From Prosopocoilus inquinatus (taxonomy: Eukaryota; Arthropoda; Insecta; Coleoptera; Lucanidae), in contig CM069871.1 of NCBI GenBank assembly GCA_036172665.1, positions 5,022,001 to 5,086,000 on the forward strand: a stretch of DNA of 64,000 nucleotides, given 5' to 3'. The position numbers were made by a program, and so were the translations under genes. Positions 25,501 through 40,500 of the stretch are shown here, in pieces (position 1 is the first letter of the stretch; every line of letters starts with the position of its first letter). A model generated the notes under the pieces. That model was given only the letters and a program-made list of their open reading frames with translations, was not told the origin of the DNA and did not search any database.

Positions 25501-28500
25501 GTAAAAACAATATTATCTTACTGTTATAACCGTTAAGTTTAACTAACGATTTGGGCCCGACTTATGACCTAACTGTACGTTAAAATATATGTAGCGGTTC
25601 CTCGTTTACATAATTTAACTTGCGTCATGATCTGTCATTGAGAAAAAGCACACAAGAATGCATAAATTATCTCGGAGGTATGTGAATGTTGTAAAATGGA
25701 AATTCAACAACAAAACTGAAGAGTAGACGAAGACGTATAATTCGTATAATACTATCATTCGAGCTTGCAAATTTTTGTTTTTTTTATTAAATATGCGATT
25801 TTTTCATGGCATGACTATTTAGAAATGAAATGGAATTGAAAAAATAAAAAGAAGTGAAAAATAAGCATCTCCCTCCTCGTTTAATTCGAAAGTTCTTTTT
25901 TCTGTTCTTTACTTCCTCGGCAATCTTTCGTTTACGAAATCTGTCGAATTGCTTACGTAAGTTCAATTAAGATTGAATTACACCTTCATCAACAAAGAAA
26001 CTCATCTTCTGTTGGATGATGGTTACAAAATCATTCTCTCAGTTACCAAAACACGCAGCATTTCGCCCGAGGTTAAAACAAATAATTTTTTTCTCTCTTC
26101 GTACATTGTTCGCCTTCTTTCCAAATTCAAATGTCCGAAACCTTTATATATTTATTTATTTATGTACGAATTAAATAAGAAACTCAAATTTTTTTTGGGG
26201 GGGGGGGGGGATACCGCAGATATAAAAGAAGAAAAAAATACTTACTGATATTCCTCTTCTTCTTTCTTTTTTGGATTGTAATTTTTGACCAGCCTCCTGT
26301 AAAAAAAAGGAAAGCAAAATCAATGTTAATTAATTAAAAAAAAAATAAAATTGTAAGTAAATGTTTTTTAAACTCTAACCGGACAGACTTATAAAAGGAA
26401 ATGCACTCGATGTTTCACTATCGATTAATAGCTTCCTGTTTCGTAAGGAATCGATAGTGAAACGTTCAGTCCTTTCCCATTTATAATTCTGTCCAGTTAT
26501 AGTTTAAAAACCGTTTACTTAAAAAAAAAACATTATACAAAAATTAAATAACCCTAGAAGTCTCTTCTTGGAGAGTTTTGATGCTTATGGTCCGAGGTAA
26601 AGCTAGGTTTTCCTCCACGTTCAACAGTCGTCAACGATCGCCAGTCAGTATAACAACCAATTAGACACGTCCCACCCCTATCCAACTATCCAATCAAAAC
26701 TCGTTTACACGAAGAGAAGGTCTAATTGGCTGCCGAAACTCGTCGATCGCTGGGCGCCGGCGACTGCGACCGAAATTTGTGGAGGAAAACCGGACTTAGG
26801 GCCGATCTTTCCACTTGCTAATAAAGTTCCCAATAGCGTTATTTGGCGAATAAGTTGAATTTTATGAATGGTTATCATGGTGATTCGTCGAATTATTCGT
26901 CAAATAAATTATTAGGAGGTTGGAAAGATCGGGCCTTAATCATATAACCGCCCCTAATAATAGAAGAAAAAAAAACATCTCTTTTTTTGATGATGTTCTT
27001 TTAATTACATTCATGTTTAGCTTCTTTATTAAGTGGATTTTGTTTTTGGGTGCCTTTTAATAAGTATTCCAAAAGATATGCATTTGCGAAGCTTTCAGCC
27101 ATTTAATACTGATCTCCAAAATTCTTTGTGCCAAAGAGCCGCCTGTGGTAACAAAGTTTCGGTTTATTGCAGAAGCCATTTGGATCGTCGACAGTTGCCT
27201 TCAGATAAGAGGGAAAAACAGGAGAAAAAAATAGCCCCTTCGACAATTTCCTTTAGATGAGGGAGGAAGAAAACAACAGGGGGGAAAAATGAACCCAAGG
27301 AAAAAACGGCAATTTTCAACGATCAAAATGAAACAGTCAAACAAATCCCATTAAATGAGGGCAGGAAAAACGGGGGAAAAAATTATTAATCCGAGGAGAA
27401 AAATGACAATTTTCTATTATCAAAATTGAACGGTCAAACAATTCCCATTAGATGAGGGAGGAGAAATAGCCCGAGGGGAAAAAAACGACAATTTTTAACG
27501 ATCAAAATGGAACATTCGAACAATTAGGTGATGGGGGGAAAACAGGGGAGAAAATTAACCCGACAAAAAAATGACAATTTTCAACGACCAAAATGGAACA
27601 GTCACACAAATGTGAATGAAAAAAAGGGGGAAAAATTAATCCGAAGAAAAACATGACGATTTTCAACGATCAAAATGAAACCAGTCAAACAATTCCCGTA
27701 AGAAGAGGGGGCAAAACTTAACCCCTGGAAAAAATGAAAATATTCAACGATCAAAATGGAACAGTCAAATAAATCCCATTAGAAAAAGAAGGGGGAACAC
27801 AGGGGGGAAAAATTAACCCGAGGAAAAAATGACAATTTTCAATGATCAAAATTGAACGGTCAAATAATTCCCATTAGATCAGCGGGGAAAATAGCCCGAG
27901 AGGAAAAAATGACAATTTTCAACGATCAACAAATCCCAGAGCTCATAATATAGAGGGGGAATAATTGATTTGGGTTCCATGAAGAGTGGCGAGTCATCTA
28001 AAGATTTTTGGAACATTCGAACAATTAGATGATGGGGGGAAAACAGGGGAAAAAATTAACCCTAAGAAAAAAATGACAATATTCAACGATCAAAATGAAA
28101 CAGTCAAATAAATCCCATTAGAAGAAGGGGGAAAAATTGACCCAAGGAAAAAATGACGATTTTCAACGATCAAAATGAAACAGTCAAAACAATTCCCATT
28201 AGATGAGAGGGGAGAACAGAGGGAAAAAAATTAACCCAAGTCAAAATTTTCAACGATCAAAATAGTACAATCAATCTCAAAAAGCATGCATCATTTGAAG
28301 AAGGCAAATGCCCTCTTTGATTTTTAACATCAGTTTGAAGATAAAAGGCTTTGGAGTTTACGACTTGTTTCTCAACGCGATGTTAACCAATCAAGTAATA
28401 ATTATTATGCAAAACCTGATATGCAATATAATTGATGGTGACATTCACCTGAAGCTTCTTTTTACGCTTATCGCCATGGAATCAGCATCCTGCAGAGATT

Positions 28501-31500
28501 TCAATTGAATGCGCTGTCGAATTTCTTTTTTCCTCGTGCATGTTCGTTGCGAATTTTTAAAGTCGGACAGGCAGGTAATTCCCACGGCTTTATGTTATTG
28601 CACGTTCGAGAATTAAATTAAATTATATGCGTTTACGAAATTTTTCGTCTTACGATGGTAGGTACGATGATTTGTTGAGAAGACTCGAAACAACCAGTAA
28701 ACAAACACCATGATCCTTTGCCTCTCTCACTCTGTAAGTAACAAAAGGGACCAACTGCAAAATGTCAGGTAATAAATTCTTCCTCCACATTTCTTCTTCT
28801 TTGTGCTCAGAATCCTTTTGCTCTTTCGGGAATGGGATATGTTTGAAGGTCAAAAATTCTTTTCAGTTTTCATTTCATTATTTTCCTCAGACTTTCCTGT
28901 CACAAGCTTTTCTCTTTGTCTTTATATTAAATTTTTTCGTTCGTATTTTGTTTTTTTTTATTGTTAGTCTTTGTACCCATAACATTTTTCAATTCTTCAA
29001 TCATGTTGTCTTTTGCTTTTTTCCTTTTGTGGTTGTTTGTGATACAGCAAGGTTATAACCTCTAAGAGGCTATAGTCTATAATAGGAGGTTATAATCTAT
29101 AAAGTAAAGTTACATCCTCAACCGTTACAGCTGGTCGTAGGAAATTTTCATTTCAATATTTCAGAGAGCAGTTGAGATTTATAGATAAAAATGTAGATAG
29201 AGCTGGTAGAGCGAGGCTAAAGTCTATAAAATTTTTCACTCTATATGGTAAAGCTACTTCCTAAACCATCAGAGCTAGTCTTAGTAAACTTACATGTCAA
29301 CATTTCAGATAGTAGTTGAGATTTGTAGATAAAAAGATAGTTGGAGCCGATAGAGTGAGGCTATAGTATGTAGAGTCTTTAAATCTATACATAAGTACAG
29401 TAGGTTGGCTTCCTCAAACGTCAGAGCTAGTCGTAGTACAACATTTCAGAGAGTAGTTGAGATTTATAGATAAAAAAATAGATAGACCTAATACAGTGAC
29501 GCTTTACCCTGTAGAGTCTCACACTTTCTTGCGGAGATCTATAAACTGTAATATTTTCTCAACCCTCAGACCATGCCGCAGTGAAACTACGTTCTAGAAC
29601 AGTTGAGAATTATAGACAAAAATATAGACAGAGCTGGTAGAGTAAGGCTATATTCTATAGAGTCTTTTACTAAAACTTGAATTTTTTTTAATCATCCAGA
29701 TTTCTACATTCTAGAATAGCTGAGAATTATAGATAAAAAGATAACCAGAACTACTAGAGTGTCGCTATAATCTATAGAGTCTTTCACTGAAACTTGAATT
29801 TTTTTTAATCATCCAGATTTCAACAAATTTATTTCGGTGAAAAATAGGTGGACTTGACGCACGTGAATGAATAGTTGAGAAAAGTAAGTTATTTTCACCG
29901 TATTAAAAGAATCTATAGAGCAAAGCTAGACTTCGATTTTTTTAGAAAATGGTTAAAGACAGCGTGATCATTTAGAGTTAGCTGCACCTTTCAAATTACG
30001 CAGTGAATTTTTCAAACTTCATCAACTCTATGAAACTTCTTGTAGTCCAAAATCTCTACAGCTCGAAGGTATTTGGCAAAATTTTGTTGCAGTCTTTAAC
30101 GTTAAGTTGACTTTATGACTGATAATATGTAGGAATATAACACCGACGTATTGGGAAATTTTTGTTACAAAAAGAAACGATATTTTAGATTACTGTCAAT
30201 CTATATCTACAGACACGCAGAGCTACAGAGTAAAGCTACTTCCTTAACCGTCAAAATACGACAAAAACCTGACAAAACATGAAAATAAATGAAGCTATAA
30301 TTCAAGGTGTTTCACTGAGACTTGAAATCTTTCTTTCAGAGATCTATAGAGTAAAGTTACTTCATCAACCGTTAGAACAAGTCGTTGAGATTTAAGTTGA
30401 AAAGATAGACAGATCGTAGCGTGAGGTTATAATCTACAGAGTATTTCATTGAAACTAAAAATATTTTTTTCGGAGATCTATAGAGTAAATCTACTTCCTC
30501 AGCCGTGAAAACGTGTTGTAGTAAAGCTACATTCCAGAGCAGTCGATATATATAAATAAAAAGATAGTCAAAGCTGGTAGAATGAAACGATACTGTCTAA
30601 AGAGTTTTTCACAACGAAACTTGAAATCTTTCCTTCGGAGATCTATAGAATAAATCTATTTCCTCAACCGTTAGAACAAATCGTAATAAAACTACATTTC
30701 AGAGTAGTTGAGGTTTAAGTTAAAAAAAAAGATAGGCAAACTAGTAGAATGAGGCTATAATCTACACAGTCTTTCACTGAAACTTAAAATCTTTCTATAT
30801 GAATCTATAGAGTAAATCTTCATTCTCAGACTTCAAAGCATGCTGTAGTAAAGATACATTCCAGAGCAGTTAAGATATATAAATGAAAAGATAGACAAAC
30901 CTGGTAGAAATGACTCTATAGAGTCTTTCACACCGAAACTTGAAATCTTTCTTTTGGAGATCTATAGAATAAATCTATTTCCTCGACCGTTAGAACAAGA
31001 CAACAAACTACATTTCAGAGCTGTTGAGATTTGGATTAAAAAGATAGAAAAAATGAGGCTATAATCTACACTGTCCTTCACAGAAACTTAAAATCTTTCT
31101 GTAGAGATCTATAGAGTAAATCTTCATCCTCAGATTTTAGAGCATGGTGCAGTAAAGCTATATTTCAGAACAGTTCAGACAAACGTGGTAGAAATTACTC
31201 TACAGAGTCTTTCACACCGAAACTTGATATCTTTCTTTTGGAGATCTATAGAATAAATCTATTTCCTCGACCGTTAGCACAAGACAACAAACTACATTTC
31301 AGAGCTGTTGAGATTTGAATTAAAAAGATAGCAAAAATGAGGCTATAATCTACACAGTCCTTCACAGAAACTTAAAATCTTTCTGTAGAGATCTATAGAG
31401 TAAATCTTCATCCTCAGATTTTAGAGCATGGTGCAGTAGAGCTGTATTTCAGAGCAGTTCAGACAAACGTGGTAGAAATTTCTCTACAGAGTCTTTCACA

Positions 31501-34500
31501 CCGAAACTTGATATCTTTCTTTTGGAAATCTATAGAATAAATCTATTTCCTCGACCGTTAGAACAAGACAACAAACTACATTTCAGAGCTGTTGAGATTT
31601 GAATTAAAAAGATAGCAAAAATGAGGCTATAATCTACACAGTCCTTCACAGAAACTTAAAATCTTTCTGTAGAGATCTATAGAGTAAATCTTCATCCTCA
31701 GATTTTAGAGCATGGTGCAGTAGAGCTATATTTCAGAGCAGTTCAGACAAACGTGGTAGAAATTACTCTACAGAGTCTTTCACACCGAAACTTGATATCT
31801 TTCTTTTGGAGATCTATAGAATAAATCTATTTCCTCGACCGTTAGAACAAGACAACAAACTACATTTCAGAGCTGTTGAGATTTAAGTTAAAAAGATAGA
31901 TAAAATTAGGCTGTAATCTACACAGTCCTTCACTGAAACTTAAAATCTTTCTGTAGAGATCTATAGAGTAAATCTTCATCCTCAGATTTTAGAGCATGGT
32001 GCAGTAAAGCTATATTTCAGAGCAGTTCAGATTTATAGATAAAAAGATAGATAGAGCTGGCGGATGAGGCTACATACAGTCTGTAGAGTTTTTCACTGAA
32101 ACTTGAAATCGTTTTTTTGAATCATCCAAATCACTTATTGTCGGTACATGACTTTATGATTGACTGACACAGATTTGTTGGTTTGAAGTAACACGGATTT
32201 TCCAAACCATAGCTTTTCTGCGCTTTCAGAAAGTACCTTCGTTAAATTCAAGGAAACCGTATTTTTAAGGAAATGATGGAATTCGGTATTTTCTTACCTA
32301 AAAAAAAAGGTTGATTCTTTAGTTGCTGATTTAAAAAATCTCTAAATTATATATGTCTTTTTTTTATTTGAAGCTTTCGCGGAGTGAACAGTTTTGAAAC
32401 ACGTTGCTGGCAATAAAATAAATCTGCAAAAACAAAACGAGTCGCCGGGGCTTGCTGCAGAAGCTGTATCTCAACACGACCACGCGAACGGGTTTGCGTT
32501 CCTAAATATAGAACACGACAGAGTAATAAAAGGACTGCACAGTTACATTTTTCAGACGGAATCGATTACACAAACTACCATTTTTCATGCTCCGGCTGGA
32601 AGTACTACCCAGCGACAGTAGTAGCTCCTGCGTGCATGGCACAAGAAATTTATAGAGTTGGCCTAAATCGTTGGAAGTTATTTAGAGCTGCCCCTGATCA
32701 AAGTTATTTCTGAACAAAATGTCAATAGAATTATTGATCTTCCATTGAATTATTAAAAATATTTCAAACTACGAAAACTGTTGTTACCAAACTGCATTGC
32801 ACCAGATTACGTGGTTGTGCAATGAGATAATAATAGGTAGCAGGAAGAGAAACATGACAAAATGCACTTCTTGGATAACATGAATCAAAAGTGATTAATC
32901 ATTCTCAGAATGCATACGTAGAGCATTTAATATAATAACGACATAAATTCATTGCTAATAATAGCAACTTTCACACGGTAATAGAAAATCAACAGGCTGC
33001 ACATTAAGGCTACTGTGTTGTATGTAGTAAAGTGCCTCCGAGTTCGATTCAAAGATCGACGTTAAAAGCGTTCTGAAAAATAGAACGCCTTCAAAGTTAA
33101 TAGAAACAGTTGGAATTGTTTGGTGAATCAAAATCATTCTAAGAAGTAACTGTGTCGTGGAATTCAATATCATTAGTGACGAGATGAGATATGAAAACGC
33201 CCACTTTTTTCTCTCAAATTAGAAACAACCAATTAGGGAGCTCCTTTGTAACGCGGACGCAAAGAACCGCCCACTTTTAACTCCCACGAGCCCAAAAGCA
33301 ATCAATCAGAAAGTGAATAACGCCCACGCATACAAAAGTAACCAATCACTTTTTTTTTATCCTGGAAACTCAGATGTATCCTCAAATTGTGTTACGTTTT
33401 CCTTTTCTAGGTTAGTGCGCAAAAATTACTAATGACATAAAAGTTATGGTTAACACCAGTTCATTCATTACAATGGAGGATTTCGCTTTTCCATACCTTT
33501 CCGAATATAGGGCAAAGACCATGGTTCCATTAGCTTTTGGATTCTTGGCTTCTCTACACATTCCGATGCTTTTAAATCTTCAAGAAAACCAGTTCATTAC
33601 AAAGGAGGGTTCTGCTTTCCCATACCTTTTGGAATACATAGGACAAACACCATGCTTCCATTAGCTTTTGGATTTTTGGCGACTCTAGAGTTTCCGACGC
33701 TTTTAAATTTTCAAAAACACCCGTTCATTACAAGGGAGGGTTCTGATTTCCCATACCTTTTGGAATATATAGGACAAACACCATGCTTCCATCAGCTTTT
33801 GGATTTTTGGCGACTCTAGAGTTTACGATGCTTTTAAATTTTCAAAAACACCCGTTCATTACAAGGGAGGGTTCTGATTTCCCATACCTTTTGGAATATA
33901 TAGGACAAACACCATGCTTCCATCAGCTTTTGAATTTTTGGCGACTCTAGAGTTTACGATGCTTTTAAATTTTCAAAAACACCCGTTCATTACAAGGGAG
34001 AGTTCTGCTTTCCCATACCTTTTGGAATATATAAGACAAAGACCATGGTTCCATTAGCTCTTGGATTTTTGGCGACTCTACAGTCTCCCACACTATTAAA
34101 TTTTCGAGAAAACCATTTCATTAATTACAACGGAGAGTTCTGCATTCCCATAGCTTTTGAAATATACAGCAAAATCCAAAGTTCCATTAGCTTTTGGATT
34201 CCAATGGTTAAAGCAAAAATCGTACGTAATGATATAATAAGATTTCTTCCTAAACTCGCTTCATGTCACTACAAACACTTCTTCTCGTCTTAGAGATACG
34301 CGATGTATCCCCAAATGGTTTTACGCGAAAATTTTAAAACAGACATCTCCAACCTAGTCATCCCTTGCGTGCTCAGAACAAAAATATTCTGAAAAAAATT
34401 GATCTAGAACCATCTTTCAATGATATGGGATGATGAGTTTCATCGAACTTAAATGAAGGGGGAGGGTGTTGTCCTCACATAATCCCTAAATATCCAAATT

Positions 34501-37500
34501 TCTAATTTCCTTTATCAGGAAGGGCGTCTCTCCATTTTCCATTTTCCTTTCGCTTTTTCGTAGTCCATTGAGTAGGGAGGGAAAGAAGTTCCGCTACTTT
34601 TTGGAATCCAGAGCAGACTCCAAAGTCCCATTAAGTTTTAAATGGTAAAGGTTAAAAGTAAAAGAATCGCCTTTTGGAAGATTTCTCGTTTGATGTCTTC
34701 TTCTTAATTTAGAGATATGAAATGCATCCCCAAGTAGTTTCAGGCGGGGATTTCAAAAGAAGGCGTCTTCGATTTTCAGTGTTTCTCCTTCTCTGCTCAT
34801 TATAAAAATATGCTGAAAAACGTTGAAGTAGAACCAACCAGGCAAATTTGTCTCCATCTATTCCACCAAGCTGCAGGGAGACCGTTTCAGAATCAAGGCT
34901 AGTTAGTCCACGGCAATAATTTTCAAATATACTCCAAAACTCCAATCAGGAAGGGGAAATGCATTTTCAAGAACACCACTCCATTGAGAAGGGTGTGGGA
35001 AAAGGGGCGGATCTAGGATTCATCTACCCTTTGGATTCTAGAGCTTACCTTTTGGAATCTGGGGCAAAGTCTAAAGTCCCATTAAATTTTAAATTGTAAC
35101 GGTTAGAAGAGAATCCATGGCCTGAAAAAATGTTTTCCTGAGCTCGTTGCCCCCTGTTCTTAGAGATAAAAGATATATCCCCACATAGTTTTACGCGAAG
35201 ATAAAGCGTCTCCATCTTAGCGACTCTTATTTGCCCATTACAAAACTATGTTGAAAAAAAAACCACAACCAAGTAAAGAGTGTCACGTAATCAATTTTAA
35301 CCAATGACAATAACCCTCAAATATTCTCTTTGCGTCAGGATGGGCCTTTTTACAGGTTCTGACGCTTCTGCATTTCTAAGAACACCAGCCCATGGAGAAG
35401 GGTGCGAAAGAGGGTGGATTTTACGGTCCCACTACCTTTTGGAACTCCATGGTTCCATTAGCTTATGGATTCTGAAGGAGAAAGCAGAAATGATGGCCTC
35501 ATAAGTTTTGCCTGAGCTTGTTTGATATCTCCTCTAACCGCACTTCTTCTTATCTTAGTTGCAAGGCAAGTCGTCAATGGCCTTTCATAATGGATACAAC
35601 AAATAAGAGAGAACAGCCAGATCTACCAACTTAAGTATAAGGCGTTTTCATCCTAGAAATTGGAAATCTAAGGTTTGGAATGTATCTGCAAATTGGGAGG
35701 AGTTGAATGGTATCATCTTCAGCTGTGCTCTGCAATTTTGCGCATCTAAGATGTCTGCTTCATCGACAAGGATGGGAAAGAAGCTAGATTTCCAATGCCT
35801 TGGCTTCTCAAGACCAAGAAATCCCCAAATTTTTAGATATCTGTAAGAAACTTTTCCTCTAAGTCCAGTGGTGGTTTTCGATTTTTCATTTCATTTTTAT
35901 TTGTGACGCTGCTCCTCAAAATTACACGTGTTTATATAATTTTTCAAGGAAAAAATAATTGCTATTTTTGTCCACCGTAAAAGCCGGAAAAGAGAGATGT
36001 TTGCTTCATCGACAAGGATAGGAAAAAAGGCAAGATCTCCAATGTTTTCGCTTCTACAAGCCAAAGAATGTCAAAACCCTCAAGTCTTTAGATGTCTGTA
36101 TGAATCTTTTCCCTACGCCCAGAGCTGGCTTCTGATTTTTTAAATGGTTTATCTTTCTCGCGCTGCTCCTAAATACACATGTCCATAATTTTTAAGAAAA
36201 AAATAACTGCTGCTTTCGTTTATCGTAAAGCCAGAAAAGAGAGATCGACAATGATGGGAAAGAGGCAAGATTTCCAATTCCATCGCTTCCAAACCAATGT
36301 CAAGACTCCCCTCAAGCCTTTAGACGTCTTTCTGGAAGAAGCTTTCACCTTTCCCCTAAGCCCAGACTTGGCTTTTGATTTTTTTTTTAATTTGACCTTT
36401 CTTTCTGACGCTGCTCCTCGATATATTACGCATTAGTAATATTTCAAGAAATCTTCACTAATCGTAAAAAATAGAAAAGAGGATAGAGTCTTCAACTCTC
36501 TGCCAACCAAGATTAAGTACAAAGTCTTAGGGTTTGGCAAAAATCTCTCTCCCGACTTAGAAGTATGTAGCTCTCGAAATCTTTCTTTGTTCTTCTTTTT
36601 CGGTAAGTACTTCTCAGTTGTTTCTGAATATATTTTGTAATTTTTTAAGCAGATTCACCGAGAAAAAGAGAACATGAGTTAACTCCTTCCTTGACTTCTA
36701 AAAACAAAGTTGAAATACAAAAACTTGGTGGGTTTGATGGGAATCTCTTCAATAGGTTTAGGGGCAGTTTTCAAAATCTCCTCCTCTTTTTCAAATGACT
36801 TTTCGTAGTTATTTACCTTCCCCTGAATAAATTTGCAACTTTTTTAAGGAAAAATGTTGGTAATTAATGTTAAAGGGCTAACATCTCTTCTCCAGGCTTA
36901 GAGGTACGTAGCCCTCGAAATCTTTCTTTGTTCTTCTTCTTTGTCGGGTGGTATTTCTCACTTCTTTCTGAATACATTTGTAATTTATCAACCAGATTCA
37001 TCGCGAAGAAAAGAACACGGGTAGCTCCTTCAAATCATTGACCTCTAAAGACAAAGTTCAAGTACAAAGACTTGGGGAGGGTTTGATGGGAATCTCTTCC
37101 GTGGGTTTAGGGGTAGTTTTCAAAATCCCTTCTTTGTCTTCTGGTGACATTTCGCAGTTATTTACCTTCTCCTGAATAAATTTGTGATCTTTCAAGGAAA
37201 AAAGTTGCAAATTCATGTTAAAGGGGTACATCCTTCAATTCCTTGACTTCTAAACGCGTGGTTTAAGTACAAAGACTTGGGGTTTGATGGAAATCTTTTC
37301 CCTATAGCCTTCGGAATTGTTTCCCAAATTTCTTCTGCTTTTTCTAGTGACATTTCGCAGTTATTTACCTCCCTCTGAATAAATTAGTGTTTTTTCAAGT
37401 AAAAAAGTTGCTAAATCGTGCTTCAAGCCCAAGTACTCTTATACACATCTCAAATACTGGCGAGTTGAAACTTCAACGACAACGTAGCAGCTGTTAAAAA

Positions 37501-40500
37501 CAGAAAAGAAATGAACATAACATATAATATGAATCGATGGAACGATGGACCTCATCACGCAGGTAGATACTTCAGAGTCACAAGAGAGTTGGATGGTTGG
37601 TTTTATTAATAAAAGAAAAGGCACGATTTTCGTCATCAAGAAATTTTGAAGGTCCACCAACAAAGGTAGGAGGAGGTATTGCGTACAGTCGTGTCCAACA
37701 AAATCGAACCTACTCCGTCTCCTCTACCTCTTGATGATGATTCGATTTCGGTATTGATCTACCTGATCACGAGTGTGCATTATTAATGTGTATAACATCT
37801 ATCTATTTGCCTTTCACTGAAATCAAATATTTACTGACACTATTACACTCACAATCAGATCTTTTTAACAAAAATTTCAAAATCGCGGTTAAGCAAACGA
37901 AAAGTATCAAAACAGATTAGCGCAGCAAACACGGTAAAATACTGAATTTCTTTTCGGTTAACGTATTTAAAGAAAGTGCGTGTTTGTTCAACAGCAAGTC
38001 CTTGATCTTTGCGTTGCCTTTTATACGTTATACTTATACCATACGTCGCGTCGCGTCGGTGCAACTAACCGAAACCTCTTCTTGAAGTAAACGACACATG
38101 TGAGTAATGAGTCGCGGTTAAAAGCAATTAACGATTTAAACGGCGAGTTTTAAGAAGCATATGTTCCGCACGACCTTTGAAAAAAAAAATTAGTTGGCTA
38201 AAGTGTGTGTGTTTCGTTTCGTTTCGCAAACTCGTCACGCTGGATTTGTTGGTACACCGACCCTTGTGACTAGGCACCTACGTGTGTAACTCCATACGTT
38301 GCGTTCGGTGAACAAACCGGACTTTATTAAGAGAATAAACAACAAGAAACGTAGTAAAAAATACATTTCTTTAGTTAACTCAAGAGAGAGAGTGCTGCAT
38401 TTTCCATCGCAATCCCATGTTAATTTAAAGGAGCTTGAATATTGGCTTCGCTAATTATTTTACAGAAAAATTCCATTTAGGTTTCTTAAAATACTCTTCA
38501 AGATGAATCTGTTTTGGAAGTTTGAGAATTTTTTATACACTCAGAATCGAGATATTTTAAAAAGATTGTGTATCTAATACCAAACTATCATGTGTGTTTT
38601 TTTTGAATATCTCGAAACTGAGCGAATGAAAAATTCTCAAACTTCGCAGACAGCTTCATGTTGAAGAGTACTTTAAGAAACCTAAATGGAATTTTGCTGT
38701 AAAATAATTAGGGAAGTCAATATTCGAGCACCTTAAAATTAACATGCAGCACCCTGTACATGATTGAGTGGTACCGATAATAATCAAAACGACACTGTAT
38801 ATGTATAATATAATTCTCAGAAAAAAAAAAATAATCAAAGAAAGTCCTTTGGGATTAGGATTAAATACTAAAACGTAAAACAAATAACGAAAATCATAAA
38901 CTGCAACTGCATAAACTCCATCCCACTCCCATGTTAATTTAAAGGAGCTTGAATATTGGCTTCGCTAATTATTTTACAGCAAAATTTCATTTAGGTTTTT
39001 GAAAATACTCTTCAAGATGAATCTGTCTTGGAAGTTTGAGAATTTTTTATACACTCACACTCAAGATATTTTAAAAAGATTGTGTAACTAATACCAAACT
39101 ATCATGTGTTTTTTTTTAATATCTCGAAACTGAGCAAGTAAAAAATTCTCAAACTTCGCAGACAGCTTCATGTTGAAGAGTACTTTAAGAAACCTAAATG
39201 GAATCTTGCTGTAAAATAATTAGGGAAGTCAATATTCGAGCACCTTTAAACGAACATGCAACATCCTATATATGAGTGAGTGGTACCGATGATATTCAAA
39301 AGGATACTGTATATGTATAATATAATTCGCAGAAAAAAATAATAATAATCAAAGAAAGTCCTTTGGGATTGGGATTAAATACTAAAACGTAAAACAAATA
39401 ACGAAAATCATAAACTGCAACTGCATAAACTCCATCCCAATCCCATGTTAATTTAAAGGAGCTTGAATATTGGCTTCGCTAATTATTTTACAGCAAAATT
39501 TCATTTAGGTTTTTGAAAATACTCTTCAAGATGAATCTGTCTTGGAAGTTTGAGAATTTTTTATACACTCACACTCAAGATATTTTAAAAAGATTGTGTA
39601 ACTAATACCAAACTATCATGTGTTTTTTTTTTTAATATCTCGAAACTGAGCAAGTAAAAAATTCTCAAACTTCGCAGACAGCTTCATGTTGAAAAGTACT
39701 TTAAGAAACCTAAATGGAATCTTGCTGTAAAATAATTAGGGAAGTCAATATTCGAGCACCTTTAAACGAACATGCAACATCCTATATATGAGTGAGTGGT
39801 ACCGATGATATTCAAAAGGACACTGTATATGTATAATATAATTCGCAGAAAAAAATAATAATAATCAAAGAAAGTCCTTTGGGATTGGGATTAAATGCTA
39901 AAACGTAAAACAAATAACGAAAATCATAAACTGCAACTGCATAAACTCCATCCCAATCCCATGTTAATTTAAAGGAGCTTGAATATTGGCTTCGCTAATT
40001 ATTTTACAGCAAAATTACATTTATGTTTTTGAAAATACTCTTCAAGATGAATCTGTCTTGGAAGTTTGAGAATTTTTTATCCACTCAGACTCAAGATATT
40101 TTAAAAAGATTGTGTAACTAATACCAAACTATCATGTGTTTTTTTTTGAATATCTCGAAACTGAGCAAGTAAAAAAATTCTCAAACTTCACAGACAGCTT
40201 CATGTTGAAGAGTACTTTAAGAAACCTAAATGGAATTTTGCTGTAAAATAATTAGGGAAGTCAATATTCGAGCACCTTTAAACGAACATGCAACACCCTA
40301 TACATGAGTGAGTGGTACCGATGATATTCAAAAGGACACTGTATATGTATAATATAATTCGCAGAAAAAAATAATAATAATCAAAGAAAGTCCTTTGGGA
40401 TTGGGATTAAATGCTAAAACGTAAAACAAATAACGAAAATCATAAACTGCAACTGCATAAACTCCATCCCAATCCCATGTTAATTTAAAGGAGCTTGAAT

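Noticed and set aside
26207..26220. Poly-G tract as a G-quadruplex
   Set aside because: It is a single homopolymer run without spaced G tracts nearby; recorded only as a simple repeat that may also be prone to sequencing error.
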